A DNA stretch of 64,000 nt, from the NCBI GenBank assembly GCA_030425705.1, contig JAUHZU010000002.1, forward strand, positions 496,001 to 560,000, in the 5' to 3' direction. Under the pieces are notes generated by a model. The model made no database searches and was not told the origin of the DNA. It saw nothing but the letters and a program-made list of their open reading frames with translations. Position 1 is the stretch's first letter. Every line of letters begins with the position of its first letter. Below, in pieces: positions 1-8,856 of the stretch. Source of the DNA: Phycisphaerae bacterium (GTDB taxonomy: Bacteria; Planctomycetota; Phycisphaerae; Phycisphaerales; Phycisphaeraceae). The position numbers and the translations under genes are program-made.

Positions 1-1778
1 ACGAACACGGCCGGGCCGTTGGGAGGCCACCACCCGCCGAGGTAGTAGTCGCTGTCGCGTTCGGTGAGCCGGGGGTCGCCCCAGCCGACGACGGGCGTGG
101 TCATGCCGTGGGCGTAGTGGATCGCGTTGGCGGCGTAGGCGCTGCCGCCCTCGGAGCCGACGACGAGCCCGTGCGCCTCGCTCATCCATTGCATACGCGA
201 CAACCGTTCGTGCATGTCGTCGTGCTTGGAGCACATGCGGTCGGGCGTGTAGTCGTCAAAGAGCTGGCCGAACGCGTCGCAGTCGACAAACCACGCGGTG
301 TGCGGCGCGCGTTCGAGCAGGCCGGTCACACGCCGCTCGACGTACGGCCGGGCCGCGGTGGAGGACAGGTGCCGGCCACGCTGCTTGAACCCGGCGGCGT
401 AGCTGCCGTCTTCCCGCCGGACGCCGCCGAGCTCCCACAGCGCCTGGTCGAACTGCGCGGTCTCCCACGTCCGGTCCTCGGGCATGTCGGGCGGGTGGAT
501 CGAGTGGTACGAGTCGTACGGCCCGAAGAGGTAGCCGGCTGCGTCCGCGTAGGCGCTCACGTGCGGCTTGCTTGCCGAGGGCGAGAGGTCGCTGGCGAGG
601 AGCAGGGCCCGCTCGATGCCTGCGTCCCGCAGCGTGTCGATCATGGCGGTGCTGATGCCGTCGCCCCAGGTGTTCGGCGGGCGGAGGTGGTCGCTGAGCA
701 CGTCGTAGACCGCGTCGCGGGTCATGCCGTTGTTATCTGCGTCGGCCATCACGCGCGACAGCGCCGCCGCCAGTTCGCGTTTCAGGTACATCGACGCCCA
801 CTCTTCCGCGACAAGCTGCCGCACGGCGTGGTGCCCCGCCTCATCGAGAAGGGACCACAGACGGCCCGCGTCTGATTCGCCGGGGTCGGCGTCTGCGGCG
901 GCGGCGAGCAGCGCGGCGATCGGCTTGGCCTGCCGCAGGTCGTGGGCGCTGATGAGCCCATCGTCCCAGACATAGGCGTGCAGCGCGCCGCGAAGGCGGT
1001 TGACCGCCGGGTTGTCCGCGATCTTCTCGGCCAGGGTGCGCAGCAGGCCGTGCTCGGACAGGTACGCCCGGTACGCCAGGGCCGGCGCGATCGGGCTTTC
1101 GCCGGTGAACACGAAGCGCACGCGGTAGCGTGTGTCGTCCATGACCGGGTTGAAGCTGTGGGTGATGCTAAGCCCGATCGGCGTGCCCGTGCCGTCGCCG
1201 GTGTAGCGCAGCGTGTTGTTGACCGGGTCCGTCAATAGCCATGCCTGCGTTTTGCCGTCGCCGCCGCGCCGCCCGAGGAACGGGACCGACAGCCCCTCGA
1301 GTGTGTTCGTCGGCGACTGGCCGGCGAGGTGCCCGGCCCAGTCCGCGTCGTCGTCAGGGATCAGGTGGCCCTCGTGGATCGGCAGGAGCCACTCGACCGG
1401 TGCCGGGTCGGCAACCCGGTCACGCCCGAGCACGGGGAAGACAACGTCGCAACACTCTTCGCTCGTGAACGTCAGCGTCAGCCCGGCATCGATCACTTCC
1501 GCGATCACCCGGACCTCCCCGAGCGTCCACGCCAGGGCGGTGTCGCTCAACGCGATGTCGGTCGGGCCCGGCAGTCCCTGCTGCGCCTTAGAGACCACGG
1601 CCGAACGGCCCTCGCGCGCTTCGGTGCAGACCACGCGGAGCGTCGCCGGGTCGATCTCGGCGGCGAAACCCCCGCCGGTAAGGGTGTAGACCGGGGCCTC
1701 CTGCGCCGGTCCCGCCGAGCAGCCGAGCGACAGCCAGACCACCAATACGTAAACCAATGACCCGACCCATCTGTGCAT
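1..1778 (-). CDS. GH129/GH101-related glycoside hydrolase lipoprotein (3' end outside window)
   Basis: The reading frame runs from an ATG at 1778 off the left edge with no stop, so at least 592 codons are present and the C-terminus is missing. The N-terminus is a lipoprotein signal: a hydrophobic stretch ending in LSLGC, with Cys the predicted lipidated residue, so the enzyme is probably anchored outside the cytoplasm. The body contains EWLLPIHEGHLIP, the acidic motif WFVDCDAFGQLFDDY, and a later stretch around SEGGSAYAANAIHYAHGM. These resemble the Glyco_hydro_129 family (alpha-N-acetylgalactosaminidase related to GH101), which I infer from pattern only. The substrate is unknown. The several antisense and out-of-frame ORFs in this interval are GC-rich shadows. 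Confidence 0.6.
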   Translation of the reverse strand, partial: MHRWVGSLVYVLVVWLSLGCSAGPAQEAPVYTLTGGGFAAEIDPATLRVVCTEAREGRSAVVSKAQQGLPGPTDIALSDTALAWTLGEVRVIAEVIDAGLTLTFTSEECCDVVFPVLGRDRVADPAPVEWLLPIHEGHLIPDDDADWAGHLAGQSPTNTLEGLSVPFLGRRGGDGKTQAWLLTDPVNNTLRYTGDGTGTPIGLSITHSFNPVMDDTRYRVRFVFTGESPIAPALAYRAYLSEHGLLRTLAEKIADNPAVNRLRGALHAYVWDDGLISAHDLRQAKPIAALLAAAADADPGESDAGRLWSLLDEAGHHAVRQLVAEEWASMYLKRELAAALSRVMADADNNGMTRDAVYDVLSDHLRPPNTWGDGISTAMIDTLRDAGIERALLLASDLSPSASKPHVSAYADAAGYLFGPYDSYHSIHPPDMPEDRTWETAQFDQALWELGGVRREDGSYAAGFKQRGRHLSSTAARPYVERRVTGLLERAPHTAWFVDCDAFGQLFDDYTPDRMCSKHDDMHERLSRMQWMSEAHGLVVGSEGGSAYAANAIHYAHGMTTPVVGWGDPRLTERDSDYYLGGWWPPNGPAVF

Positions 1779-1839
1779 GCCATCCTTCTCCGCGTTTCGA
1801 CTGGTTTCACAGCATACGGTAGCCGGCCGGCTGCGGGTG

Positions 1840-1867
1840 TTGTGAGCGGTCGGCGTGCTTGTAGAAT
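1840..1867 (+). promoter_or_regulatory. Putative promoter of the small membrane protein gene
   Basis: TTGTGA (1840-1845) and TAGAAT (1862-1867) are separated by 16 bp, a sigma-70-type spacing. The -10 box ends 7 nt before the ATG at 1875, so transcription would start at or next to the start codon, giving a leaderless mRNA. Confidence 0.5.
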
Positions 1868-1874
1868 CAGGGGA

Positions 1875-2237
1875 ATGCCCGGACACGACGACAGCCCGCG
1901 ATCCGTCAAGCTGCTCATCGGCGTGCTGTTCGGCTGGGTGTTCTCCGCCGCGTTTGTGGTGGGGCCGTGGGTCGCGGTCGTCGTGCTGCTGCCCGATGTC
2001 CAGCCGTGGGTGCACCCGACGTACTGGCTCTGCATGGCGGCGTACCTGCTGTCGGCGTTGGCGTTCAACCCGTCGCCGGACATGACGGAGCTGGGCATCG
2101 GGGGGACGCTGATCAACAACCCGTTCTCGTTCGAGGATGATGCGAACCGGGCGCTCTTGAAGTGGGCGTTGTTCCTCTGGCCGGGCAAGCTGGTGTGGTG
2201 GACGCTGCTGCGGACCTGGGGGCTGGTCCGGGGCTGA
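1875..2237 (+). CDS. Small membrane protein of unknown function
   Basis: 120 residues from the ATG at 1875. An upstream in-frame ATG at 1773 lies inside the divergent promoter region, so I prefer the internal start that sits just after a TAGAAT box. Two clear hydrophobic segments lie at about residues 14-40 (LLIGVLFGWVFSAAFVVGPW) and 50-68 (YWLCMAAYLLSALAF). A soluble stretch with NPSPDMTELGIGG follows, then a semi-hydrophobic tail rich in Trp. I do not recognise a family. It is divergent from the GH129-like gene and co-oriented with the kinase-like gene 110 bp downstream. Confidence 0.6.
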   Translation: MPGHDDSPRSVKLLIGVLFGWVFSAAFVVGPWVAVVVLLPDVQPWVHPTYWLCMAAYLLSALAFNPSPDMTELGIGGTLINNPFSFEDDANRALLKWALFLWPGKLVWWTLLRTWGLVRG

Positions 2238-2347
2238 GGCGTGGGCCGATTCGTAAGGCGAGGGGCGTGGGTCGGCCGATGGTAGGTGGGCCGGGCGATG
2301 CCGTAGACTATGGGGGTTGTGTTCCCAGCGGAGTTGGTTGGAGTCCC

Positions 2348-3982
2348 ATGCCTAGCCAGGACCACCCGATCTACAAGCACATGCGTGAGGACGCGCGTGG
2401 CCGGGCCGATCGTGCCGGCTCGTCGCCGTCGCTGCACGGTGCGCCGCCGCCGCGGGCGTCGGTGCCTGCGCCGGGTACCTCGTCGGGTCGGCCGGACGCC
2501 GCGCCGTCAGTCGAAACCCCGCCCGTGCCGCAGCCCGCGCCGGTGGCGACTGCACCCAGCCCTGCGCCTACCCCCCAACCCCTTGCCCTGTCGCCGGTCC
2601 AAACGGCGCGTCCCGCTTCGCCAACGGCGCGTCCGGGTTGGTGGCGTGCTTTGAGCGCGTGGCTGCCGCCCTACACCGCGTCGCCTGCCGATCGCGCCGG
2701 TGCCCCCGCCCCGCCCCGCCGGGACAAGCTCCTGCGCGCGATGCGCGACGCGGTCCTCCGCACCCAGCGCAAGGGCCGGCTGGTCGCCCGCAGCAGCGAG
2801 CCCACGCCCGGCCGGCTGGTCGATGTCCTCCTCGCCGGGGCCGGCGAACCCAAGCTGCCCGACGAGGTGTTCCCCCGGCTGCGCTGGGGCGGCGTCTTCG
2901 CCTACGCCTGCACGAACGAGAAGAGCGTCCGCAACCTCGCCGAGGCCTACGACAACAAGCGCGGCTTCCTGCTCGAACAGGTGCCCGCGCCGATCCACGC
3001 CGGGCTCCCCCTCCCCGGGCTGCGCACGGCCGGCTACGGGTTTGTCGCCCGCAAGGTCCAGCTCCTCCAGCCCGGCGACACGACCGAACGCTTCACCTAC
3101 CACGTCGAGCTGTCCCGCTGCCCCGTCACGCCCGACACGCCGGATGGCTACCTCGTCACCAAACGGGTGCCGACCTACCCGAACATGGTCTGGCGTCTCC
3201 GGCAGAAGTTCCCCGAGGTCGATGTCCGCGACCTGGAAGAACGCGCCCGCAAGCTCGTCGACCATGTGTTCCCCACCTTCCTCACGCGCGAGGCCGCGAT
3301 GCTCGGCATCCTGCAGAAGAACCTCGCGCCGAACTACCGCCACCGCGTGCCCAAGCCGCTGGGGATCGAGAAGGACGCCCGCGGCTTTGTCCGCACGCTG
3401 CACATGAACTGGATGCGGGTCGGCGGCGCCACCCTCAGCCAGCTCGACTTCGCCGAGCAGGCCGCCGACCTGCTCTCCGCCCTGCACGAGCAGGCCCGGG
3501 TCATGCACCTGGACCTGCGCATGGACAACATGGTGATCACCGAGGACGGGGTCGGCTTTGTCGATTTCGGCTCGGCCTGCCGCATCGGGGAGCAGATCGG
3601 CGAGTCGCCGATGCTCGACACGCTCTTCAGCGAGATGATGCGCACCAGCCAGATCCAGAAGATGCTCGGCAAGATGCTCGAACGCGGCCACGTCACCAAC
3701 CGCGCGATGGCCGAGGTGCACGGCAAGGTCGACAAGACCGTCGACTCGTTCTACCTCGCCGTGCAGATCACCAAGCCGCACGGCAACCCGGAGCTGAAGC
3801 AGCTTATCGCCTTCGACCCCGAGTCGGAGACCGCGCACGCGCTGTCGGCGCTCACGGCCGCGGTGCTCCGGCCGAAGAACCCGGAGATGGCGCAGTACAA
3901 GTCCGCGAGCGACATCCTCCGCGGGGTGCACCGGATCCGCCGGCGGGTCGAGCGCCACGCCGGCCGCGGCCGGGCGGCCTGA
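2348..3982 (+). CDS. Protein-kinase-fold protein with proline-rich N-terminus
   Basis: 544 residues from the ATG at 2348, chosen because the preceding stretch (2162-2347) runs through the previous gene's end and has a GGAG about 6 nt upstream of this ATG. Residues 1-115 are low-complexity, rich in Pro, Ala and Ser, followed by a basic segment. The C-terminal 300 residues carry kinase hallmarks: HLDLRMDN at about 386 (catalytic loop type HxDxxxxN) and VDFGSA at about 404 (DFG metal-binding motif). The overall shape suggests a lipopolysaccharide-kinase-like or ABC1-like family rather than a classical Ser/Thr kinase. The substrate is unknown. A strong hairpin follows the stop codon. Confidence 0.65.
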   Translation: MPSQDHPIYKHMREDARGRADRAGSSPSLHGAPPPRASVPAPGTSSGRPDAAPSVETPPVPQPAPVATAPSPAPTPQPLALSPVQTARPASPTARPGWWRALSAWLPPYTASPADRAGAPAPPRRDKLLRAMRDAVLRTQRKGRLVARSSEPTPGRLVDVLLAGAGEPKLPDEVFPRLRWGGVFAYACTNEKSVRNLAEAYDNKRGFLLEQVPAPIHAGLPLPGLRTAGYGFVARKVQLLQPGDTTERFTYHVELSRCPVTPDTPDGYLVTKRVPTYPNMVWRLRQKFPEVDVRDLEERARKLVDHVFPTFLTREAAMLGILQKNLAPNYRHRVPKPLGIEKDARGFVRTLHMNWMRVGGATLSQLDFAEQAADLLSALHEQARVMHLDLRMDNMVITEDGVGFVDFGSACRIGEQIGESPMLDTLFSEMMRTSQIQKMLGKMLERGHVTNRAMAEVHGKVDKTVDSFYLAVQITKPHGNPELKQLIAFDPESETAHALSALTAAVLRPKNPEMAQYKSASDILRGVHRIRRRVERHAGRGRAA

Positions 3983-3996
3983 GCGCGCGCAAAATC

Positions 3997-4040
3997 GATG
4001 CAGGGGCGGACTCCGGGGGCGGGCCGCCGCCTGCATCTTT
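3997..4040 (+). terminator. Intrinsic terminator after the kinase-like gene
   Basis: GATGCAGGGGCGG (3997-4009) pairs with CCGCCGCCTGCATC (4024-4037) with one bulged base, and a short T run follows. The stop codon is 15 bp upstream. Confidence 0.6.
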
Positions 4041-4167
4041 CCAAGGAGCGTGGGTTGTGCGCGGGCTGGCCCGCTGGGTTTCTATCGAAACGAAACCTAC
4101 GGAACTATAGCGCTGATTTCCCCGGGTGAGAAAGAAATCGTCTGCGCTACGGGTTCGTGGTGGCCGC

Positions 4168-6303
4168 TTAGCCCGTGGGCCGCTGCAGCAGGTGGCAGAC
4201 GCGGAGGACCTCGGCGACAGACCAGGCCTGGGCGGGACAGCCGCGCGGGGCGAAGGGCGGCTCGGGCTCGTGGATCTCGTGGAGCTGGCCGAGCATGCCC
4301 GGGTGGCGGGTGGTAGTGAGGCGCTCGAGCAGCGGCGCGATGGCGTCGCGGGCTTCCTGCCGCGCGGCGGGGCTGAAGCCGTCGGCACGGAGCACCGCCT
4401 CGGCGTATGGGCCGATCAGCCAGGGCCAGACGATCCCGCGGTGGTACGCCCCGTCGCGTTCGAACGGCGGGCCGCCGTAGGCCCGGTGGTAGTCCGGGTC
4501 GTCCGGCGGCAGGGTCCGCAGCCCGACCGGGGTGAGCAGCCTGTCCCGCACCGCCGCGACGGATCGGGCCCGGTGCTCGGGCCGGACCGGGCTGTGTTCG
4601 AGGGCACAGGCGATCATCTGGTTCGGCCGCAGCGCGGTGTCGGCGACCCACTTCCCATGGCCGTCGGGCGCGAGGTGGTCGACCAGGTGCCCGAGATCGT
4701 CGGACCAGAACGCCTCCCCAAACGACGCAGCAGTTTGGGTCGCCAGTTCGGCGTAACGTCTTCGTTCGGCTTTGTACGACGCGGGCAGCCGGTCGGCGAG
4801 CTGGACCAGCGCGCTGTACCAGAGGGCGTTGATTTCGACGCACTTGCCGGGCCGGGGCGTGAAGACGTGCGGTCGTCCCTCGGCGTCGAGCGCGGCGGCG
4901 TCCATCCAGGTGAGCTGGCTATGCTCGTGGCCTGCCGCGATGAGCCCGTCGGCCTGCATGGCGATGGGCACGGGTTCGCCCCCGGCGTGGGGGTCGGCGT
5001 GGGTGCCGGTGCGGTAGCCCTCGACGATCTGCACGCAGGCGTCGGCGAGCCAGCCGTCCCACGTGTCGCGGTCGTTGGTGTGGTCAAGGTACGCGAGTGC
5101 GCTGTGCACGAACCACATCGACGCGTCGACGGTGTTGTAGTGGGCGAGCGTCGGGTCGTCGTCATCAAAACGGTTGGGGACCAGCCCACCGCGTAACGCC
5201 CCGGCAAAGGCGGCGAGTGTGTCGCGGGCTTCGCCGGCTCGGCCGGTGCAGAGCAAGAGCCCCGGCAGCGCGATGAAGGTGTCCCGGCCCCAGTCGGCGA
5301 ACCACGGGTAGCCGGCGATGATGGTCGAGAGTGTCCGGCCGGCGACGTCGCGGCGGACGATGAAGTCGTCCGCCGCGCGGGCGAGGATGCGCGGCAGCGG
5401 GTCGTGGCGGCCGGCGTCGTCCTGGTTCTCGTCCTGTGTTTGCTCGGTCAGTGCGTAGATGATCGGGCGGAGGCGCTGGCGTCGCCGCTCCGGGCTGTCT
5501 TGGGGTGTGGCGGGTGAATCACCCAGTGTTGCGGTGAAACGCACCGCCGCGTCGTCGGTCGCGGGCAGCGGGAGGCGGAACACGGCCGGTGCGTTGTAGT
5601 CTTCCCGATCGCCCAGGCCGCGGTGGCGCTCGATCGGGTAGTCCACACGCTCCCACCACTGCGGGTCGCTCACGCACTCGGCCCCGGCCGCGCGGAACAC
5701 CGCCGACCGGCCGCCGCGCGCGGCGTAGAGCGTGTCGCCGTCGGCCCGGGCCTCGAAAGCATGCTGCGCGTCGGCACGATGCGACAGGTCGTGGAACCCG
5801 CGCAGCGTCAGCATCGGGCGCAGGCGCAGCTCGGCCCGCTCGCACACGCCGTTGAGCCCGTGCAGGTCGTAGTGCAGCGTGCAGGCGGGCTCGCCGTCGT
5901 GCAGCACCAGCCGGCGGGTCAGCGCCAGCGCGCCCCAGGCGTAGGACCAGACCGCGTCGAGCCCGTGGTCGAACCGGCGGAGCAGGTCGACGCAGTCGGG
6001 GGCGATGACGCGCCGGCCCCGGTCGTCGCGGAAGAGCATCGGCCCGAGCGACAGGGTCTGCGTTGTGCCGTCGCCGGCGGTGAGCACCAGTTCCTCGAAG
6101 ACCTGGTGGAGGACGACGACGCGGTCGACCGGCGGCCTGGCGGCGGCGATGAGCAGGCCGTGGTACCGCCGAGTGTTCGCGCCCAGCGCGGTGCCCATCG
6201 CGAACCCGCCGACGCCGTTGGTCAGCATCCACTCATGTTCGAGCAGCGGCGTCGGGTCGGTCTCGGGGCGGTGCTCAAGGTGGTGGGTGGTGTCGGCGGT
6301 CAT
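4168..6303 (-). CDS. Glycogen debranching enzyme (amylo-alpha-1,6-glucosidase)
   Basis: 711 residues. The N-terminal domain opens with EWMLTNGVGGFAMGTALGAN followed by RRYHGLL, the signature of the bacterial/archaeal GDE_N domain. The C-terminal (alpha/alpha)6 domain has DWGRDTFIALPGLLL at about residues 336-350, which contains the conserved catalytic acidic region of GH133, and later PNQMIACALEHSPV. The enzyme hydrolyses alpha-1,6 branch points of glycogen or related glucans in the cytoplasm. Length matches the family. On the minus strand a TACAAT box (6313-6318) lies 9 nt before the ATG, so the message may have almost no leader. Confidence 0.9.
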   Translation of the reverse strand: MTADTTHHLEHRPETDPTPLLEHEWMLTNGVGGFAMGTALGANTRRYHGLLIAAARPPVDRVVVLHQVFEELVLTAGDGTTQTLSLGPMLFRDDRGRRVIAPDCVDLLRRFDHGLDAVWSYAWGALALTRRLVLHDGEPACTLHYDLHGLNGVCERAELRLRPMLTLRGFHDLSHRADAQHAFEARADGDTLYAARGGRSAVFRAAGAECVSDPQWWERVDYPIERHRGLGDREDYNAPAVFRLPLPATDDAAVRFTATLGDSPATPQDSPERRRQRLRPIIYALTEQTQDENQDDAGRHDPLPRILARAADDFIVRRDVAGRTLSTIIAGYPWFADWGRDTFIALPGLLLCTGRAGEARDTLAAFAGALRGGLVPNRFDDDDPTLAHYNTVDASMWFVHSALAYLDHTNDRDTWDGWLADACVQIVEGYRTGTHADPHAGGEPVPIAMQADGLIAAGHEHSQLTWMDAAALDAEGRPHVFTPRPGKCVEINALWYSALVQLADRLPASYKAERRRYAELATQTAASFGEAFWSDDLGHLVDHLAPDGHGKWVADTALRPNQMIACALEHSPVRPEHRARSVAAVRDRLLTPVGLRTLPPDDPDYHRAYGGPPFERDGAYHRGIVWPWLIGPYAEAVLRADGFSPAARQEARDAIAPLLERLTTTRHPGMLGQLHEIHEPEPPFAPRGCPAQAWSVAEVLRVCHLLQRPTG

Positions 6304-6391
6304 GGGCCGGGCATTGTAGGGGCCGGCGCGTGGCCCGCGTGGTCGGTCAGGCGCGGGCTCTCCCGCAGGCCTCGGGCTACACTACCCCCTC

Positions 6392-7582
6392 ATGATCTTG
6401 TTCCCGATCAGGACCGACCGCCCGCTGCGCGACACGCCCTATGTGAACTACGCGCTGATCGCGGTGAACGTCGTCGTGTTCCTGGCGACGTTCAAACAGA
6501 TCGGCGAGGCGGGCGTCGTCTGGGGCAGCCTGCAGGGCCTGTCGATCGGCGAGTTGTGGGACCGCTTCCCCGTCCTGCGGTTCTACCTGTGGACCGGCGA
6601 AGACACCCGCCTGTTCCAGTTCATCACCAGCCAGTTCCTGCACCAGGACCCGCTGCACCTGATCGGCAACATGGTGTTCCTCTGGGTGTTCGGCAACAAC
6701 GTCGAGGACCGGCTGGGCAAGTTCGGCTACCTGTTTTTCTACCTCGCGGCGGGGACGTTGGCCGGCGTCGGGCACTGGCTGACCTCCGACGCCGCGGCAC
6801 TCGGTGCGTCGGGCGCGGTGGCGGGCGTGACCGGGGCGTTCTTCGCGCTGTTCCCCCGCACGCGGATCACGATCTTCTTCTGGCTGTTCCTGTTCATCTA
6901 CTTCTTCGAGGTGCAGGCGACGTGGGTCGTGCTGTTCTTCTTCGCCAAGGACCTATTCTTCTACACCAGCGGCTACGGCGGGGTCGCGTACACCGCGCAC
7001 CTCGCGGGGACGATCGCGGGCTTTGGGTTCGGGATGTCGCTGCTGTTTACCCGCCTGCTGCCGCGCGAGCCGTACGACCTGCTGTCCCTGCTCGAACATC
7101 GCCGCCGCCGGCAGAAATTCCGCAAGATCAGCCGGGACGGCTACCAGGCCTGGGACGGCAAGCACGACACCTGGCAGGGCAAGAACGCTCCGCCGCAAGA
7201 CCCGGCCGTGCTCGAAGCCCGCCGCGCCATCGCGCAGGCCGCCGGCGACCACGACCTGCCCCGCGCCGCGTCGCTGTACGCCGACCTGCTCGGACAGCAC
7301 CCCGACCAGGTGCTCAGCGAACGCCTGCAGACCGACGTCGCCAACCAGCTCTTCGGCGACGGCCGACACGCCCAGGCGGCCGAGGCCTACCGCCTGCTGC
7401 TGCAGACCTACCCCCGCCACCCGGACAAGGCGGACCTGCAGCTCATCCTCGGGCTGCTCTACTCCCGCTACCTCGACCGCCCCGCCGACGCCAAGCCCCT
7501 GCTCCAGCAGGCCAGCGAACGCCTGACCGGCGACGCGCAGGCCCACGCCCGCGAGCTCCTGGCGTCGCTGTCGGCGGGCTGA
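6392..7582 (+). CDS. Rhomboid-family intramembrane serine protease with TPR-like tail
   Basis: 396 residues. Six to seven hydrophobic segments occupy residues 15-220. The catalytic dyad is visible as GASGAVAG (nucleophile Ser140) and AHLAGTIAGFGFG (His203), with the rhomboid signature QFLHQDPLHLIGNMVFLWVF at 81-100. After residue 240 a soluble charged linker leads to a C-terminal helical repeat region (about 275-395) with TPR-like heptads (ARRAIAQAAG, AASLYADLLG, AAEAYRLLLQ), probably a protein-interaction module. It would cleave transmembrane substrates within the inner membrane. TACACT at 6378-6383 sits 8 nt upstream of the ATG, the same arrangement seen at several other genes here. Confidence 0.88.
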   Translation: MILFPIRTDRPLRDTPYVNYALIAVNVVVFLATFKQIGEAGVVWGSLQGLSIGELWDRFPVLRFYLWTGEDTRLFQFITSQFLHQDPLHLIGNMVFLWVFGNNVEDRLGKFGYLFFYLAAGTLAGVGHWLTSDAAALGASGAVAGVTGAFFALFPRTRITIFFWLFLFIYFFEVQATWVVLFFFAKDLFFYTSGYGGVAYTAHLAGTIAGFGFGMSLLFTRLLPREPYDLLSLLEHRRRRQKFRKISRDGYQAWDGKHDTWQGKNAPPQDPAVLEARRAIAQAAGDHDLPRAASLYADLLGQHPDQVLSERLQTDVANQLFGDGRHAQAAEAYRLLLQTYPRHPDKADLQLILGLLYSRYLDRPADAKPLLQQASERLTGDAQAHARELLASLSAG

Positions 7583-7716
7583 AATCCCCCTTATCGAGCT
7601 GCTTCATCGGGGCCCGGAATCTGTCGATAACAACGGCGGGCATATAGGCGCGGGGCCGATCCGATCGGGCCGCGGTCTAGCCGCTTTTGTTCAGCGTCCG
7701 ATTGGGGGGAGACCCA

Positions 7717-8763
7717 ATGAACCCACTGCCACCGAACCTCCGCCGGGTGCTCGACCGCGATGCCCGGCCGTGGCGGCTCATGGTCCTCGGCGGCGGGCAG
7801 GTCACGGCCGATCGGGTCCGTGCATCGGTGCACCGGCAGGACGACCGCGCCACGGTGCACGCGGTGCAGTCCCTGGCCGAAGCGCTCGACGAGGACCTGT
7901 CGCAGACCGACCTGCTGCTGTGCCACCTCGAGCTGCGTGACGCTGGAATCGATCGCGTGCTGGAGGAGGTGCTGCTCGAGCGCCCGGACCTGCCGGTGAT
8001 CGTGCTCGTCGACGCGGGCTGCGCGTCGCAGGTCGACCACGCCCTGCTCGCGGTGAACCACGGCGCCTACGACTACCTGGTGCTGAACGAAGGGAAGCTC
8101 GAACAGCTCCCGATGCTGATCGATAAAAACCTCGCGATCCACACCGTCCGCCAGGAGAACGCCCGGCTGCAGGTGCAGCTCACCTCGACCCTCGCGCAGC
8201 TGAAGATCCGCAACCAGCAGCTCCAGTCGCTCGTGCGCGAGCTGGAGACCATCGCCGCAACCGATGCGCTCACCGGCATCGCCAACCGCCGCGCGCTGAC
8301 CGAGGCGCTCGAGCAGCGCTACGCCGCGGCGGTACGCGACAACCGCGACCTCGCGCTGCTGGTCGTCGATATGGACGGGTTCAAGGCGCTCAACGACGCG
8401 GTCGGCCACGCCGCGGGCGACCGTGTGCTCCAGCTCGCCGCGCAGGTCCTCAAGGCCAACTGCCGCGCATCGGATGTGCCCGGGCGCATCGGCGGGGACG
8501 AGTTTGTCGTCGTGCTGCCGGAGACCGGCCTCGACGAGGCGCGCGCCGCGGCGGAACGCATCCGACTCAGCTTCGCCGAAGGCGGCGGCCGACTGTGCGA
8601 GGCCATGGGCTTTGCCGGCCGGGTCTCGATGAGCATCGGCATCGCGACGCGCTCCTTCGCGCCCGACGCCACCGCCGACCAGCTCCTGGGATTCGCCGAC
8701 CGCGCGCTCTACTGCGCCAAGAGCGACGGCAAACACCGCGTCGCCATCCACGGCCAGGGCTGA
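7717..8763 (+). CDS. Diguanylate cyclase with receiver-like N-terminal domain
   Basis: 348 residues from the ATG at 7717, with a GGGGGGAG-like SD just upstream. Residues about 20-140 look like a divergent response-regulator receiver fold. A coiled-coil stretch (about 145-175, RQENARLQVQLTSTLAQLK) links to a GGDEF domain. The active-site GGDEF motif is intact at about residue 259 (RIGGDEFVVVLPE), and RASD five residues upstream matches the RxxD allosteric inhibition site. The protein should make cyclic di-GMP from two GTP and be product-inhibited. No phosphodiesterase lies nearby. The gene stands alone between a rhomboid gene and a bidirectional terminator. Confidence 0.88.
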   Translation: MNPLPPNLRRVLDRDARPWRLMVLGGGQVTADRVRASVHRQDDRATVHAVQSLAEALDEDLSQTDLLLCHLELRDAGIDRVLEEVLLERPDLPVIVLVDAGCASQVDHALLAVNHGAYDYLVLNEGKLEQLPMLIDKNLAIHTVRQENARLQVQLTSTLAQLKIRNQQLQSLVRELETIAATDALTGIANRRALTEALEQRYAAAVRDNRDLALLVVDMDGFKALNDAVGHAAGDRVLQLAAQVLKANCRASDVPGRIGGDEFVVVLPETGLDEARAAAERIRLSFAEGGGRLCEAMGFAGRVSMSIGIATRSFAPDATADQLLGFADRALYCAKSDGKHRVAIHGQG

Positions 8764-8799
8764 CCACCGCTGCGCCTCAGTGGATCTCTATAAAACAAA

Positions 8800-8823
8800 C
8801 ACCCGCCCTGTGAGGGGCGGGTG
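8800..8823. terminator. Bidirectional intrinsic terminator between convergent genes
   Basis: CACCCGCCC (8800-8808) pairs perfectly with GGGCGGGTG (8815-8823). A-rich sequence on the left and T-rich sequence on the right allow function in both directions, serving the diguanylate cyclase and the convergent PEP-CTERM gene. Confidence 0.75.
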
Positions 8824-8856
8824 CTCGTATTGTTGTCGGTCTTAGGTGTTACCGGT

